Source: Venatoribacter cucullus (lineage in GTDB: Bacteria > Pseudomonadota > Gammaproteobacteria > Pseudomonadales > Oceanobacteraceae). Taken from it: a DNA stretch of 64,000 nucleotides. The notes under the pieces were generated by a model. The model did no database searches and was not told where the DNA came from. It saw only the letters and a list, made by a program, of their open reading frames with translations. The stretch is taken from positions 744,001 through 808,000 of the forward strand of contig NZ_CP046056.1 of assembly GCF_016132445.1 (NCBI RefSeq), given 5' to 3'. Position numbers and translations under genes: made by a program. Shown one piece after another: positions 63,077-64,000 of the stretch (within the stretch, counting starts at the first letter, position 1; every line of letters begins with the position of its first letter).

Positions 63077-64000
63077 TTACAGCTGCACTAAGGGGATGCG
63101 TTTGGCGTCCTGCTGCTGGCCGTAGCGGCGCATTGTCAGTAAACAGCCGCCGACAAAGGTGATGCTGCCGGTAATCCATAAGGAAGAGCTGAGAGGGTGC
63201 TGGCCAAAGCTGCCAACCTGATACACCACTACGGCGGTGGTATAGGCCAGCCCGGTGCTCCAGCCGGCGACAAACAGCATCCAGCGCAGCCCGGCTTCGC
63301 GCACCATAGCGCCCAGTGTGGCTACACAAGGGGTGTAGAGCAGCACAAACACCAGGTAAGAGAACGCCGCCAGCTGGCTGCCGAATAACTCACCCATGCG
63401 GGTAAAGGTACTGCTTTCCACACCTTGTTCTTCGGTCTGGTCGGCGCCAATCAGGCTCAGCCCCAGCGGGTCGAGCAGGGCATCAGCCAGCCCGGCCAGA
63501 TTGTCCGGGATGGTTTGCAGCGCTTCGGTTAAGCCACCCAGCAGGGAATAGCCTTCATCACTGGCTTCCGCGTCCGGGCTGTACAGCGCATCCAGCGTAC
63601 CCACCACCGCTTCTTTGGCAAAAATGCCGGTAATCACGCCGACGGTTGCGGGCCAGTTATCGTCCTGAACGCCCAGGGGGGACAGGGCCGGGGTTACCAC
63701 GGCAGCCATTTTGGCCAGCACGGATTTATCGGTGTCTTCGTTGCCGAACGAGCCGTCGGTACCAAAAGAATTGAGGAAGCTCAGCACCACCACCACGGTG
63801 ACGATGGTTTTACCGGCGCGCAGGCAGAACGATTTCAGTCGTTCCCAGGTTTTCAGCAGTACGCCTTTTACAGTCGGAATATGGTAGGCCGGCAGCTCCA
63901 TTACGAAAGGCGTCAGCTCGGGTTTGAACAGGGTGTTTTTCAGTGCCATGCCGGTCAGCATGGCCATAACAATGCCCAACACATAGAGGCTGAAGACGAT
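63077..64000 (-). CDS. feoB: Ferrous iron transporter FeoB, C-terminal part (cut by window edge)
   Basis: The last 307 residues of the Fe2+ transporter are present; the frame continues past base 64000. Core membrane motifs are visible: FVMELPAYHIP (Gate region), GIFAKEAVVGTL and LYTPCVATLGAMVRE, which contain the family's conserved polar and cysteine residues, plus the long non-helical segment between. The N-terminal G domain lies outside. No feoC follows; the gene ends at a terminator. Confidence 0.93.
   Translation of the reverse strand: MVFSLYVLGIVMAMLTGMALKNTLFKPELTPFVMELPAYHIPTVKGVLLKTWERLKSFCLRAGKTIVTVVVVLSFLNSFGTDGSFGNEDTDKSVLAKMAAVVTPALSPLGVQDDNWPATVGVITGIFAKEAVVGTLDALYSPDAEASDEGYSLLGGLTEALQTIPDNLAGLADALLDPLGLSLIGADQTEEQGVESSTFTRMGELFGSQLAAFSYLVFVLLYTPCVATLGAMVREAGLRWMLFVAGWSTGLAYTTAVVVYQVGSFGQHPLSSSLWITGSITFVGGCLLTMRRYGQQQDAKRIPLVQL

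Overview
This 64-kb window is chromosomal DNA of a free-living, flagellated gammaproteobacterium. It most resembles the Oceanospirillales/Pseudomonadales marine group (Thalassolituus/Oceanobacter-like); that placement is inferred from gene order and protein families, not from a search. Supporting signs are the blocks slyD/plsB/slyX, suhB-trmJ-cysE-iscR-iscS, ndk-rlmN-pilW-ispG-hisS-yfgM-bamB-der and corB-ypjD-ffh, plus the long DapD type. I see no phage, insertion sequence, CRISPR array, rRNA or tRNA gene. Almost all of the sequence is dense housekeeping and accessory metabolism.

Layout. 1-17.3 kb: an S1-domain protein (cut by the edge), slyD, plsB, slyX, a membrane-anchored cold-shock protein, a SuhB homologue with a damaged catalytic motif, then trmJ-cysE-iscR-iscS and the ndk-to-der run. 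Two expected blocks are absent. The iscU-iscA-hscB-hscA-fdx-iscX genes are missing between iscS and ndk, and rodZ is missing between pilW and ispG. 17.4-25.4 kb: a zinc-binding-domain chemoreceptor behind a clear FliA (sigma-28) promoter, an ATP-grasp protein, two fatty-acid-type enzymes, a GlxA-type regulator, a DUF454 protein and an alpha/beta hydrolase. 25.4-30.5 kb: a zinc-acquisition cluster (FtsX-type permease with a histidine-rich loop, ABC ATPase, ZnuD-like TonB receptor, divergent DUF3299 lipoprotein-like partner) around a near-perfect Zur operator.

30.5-47.2 kb: PAP2 phosphatase, Tim44-like protein, a bacteriohemerythrin behind an Anr/Fnr-type box, an SLC13 transporter, metG, corB-ypjD, ffh, YqhA and bestrophin-like membrane proteins, a BLUF photoreceptor, an old yellow enzyme, thrC, and two bacterioferritins whose heme and ferroxidase residues are split between the two subunits. 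47.4-51 kb: a three-gene operon of a retropepsin-like lipoprotein, a 7TM inactive-transglutaminase protein and a RimK-like ATP-grasp ligase; this is the least understood system here. 51-58.6 kb: a beta-hydroxyacid dehydrogenase with hydroxypyruvate isomerase, DUF1289, a cold-shock gene with a pseudoknot-capable 5' leader, a diguanylate cyclase with nth, gloA and rfbCDB. 58.6-64 kb: a densely base-paired non-coding stretch, dapD, an ArsC/Spx-like protein, a DUF819 transporter coupled to a DSD1-type PLP enzyme, and the 3' part of feoB.

Functional themes are metal handling (Zur cluster, bacterioferritins, FeoB, IscR, CorB, CZB receptor), cell-envelope work (PlsB, BamB, YfgM, PilW, rhamnose, DapD) and sensing of light, oxygen and cold. 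Starts were chosen from Shine-Dalgarno sequences and family lengths and differ from the longest open frame in many cases.
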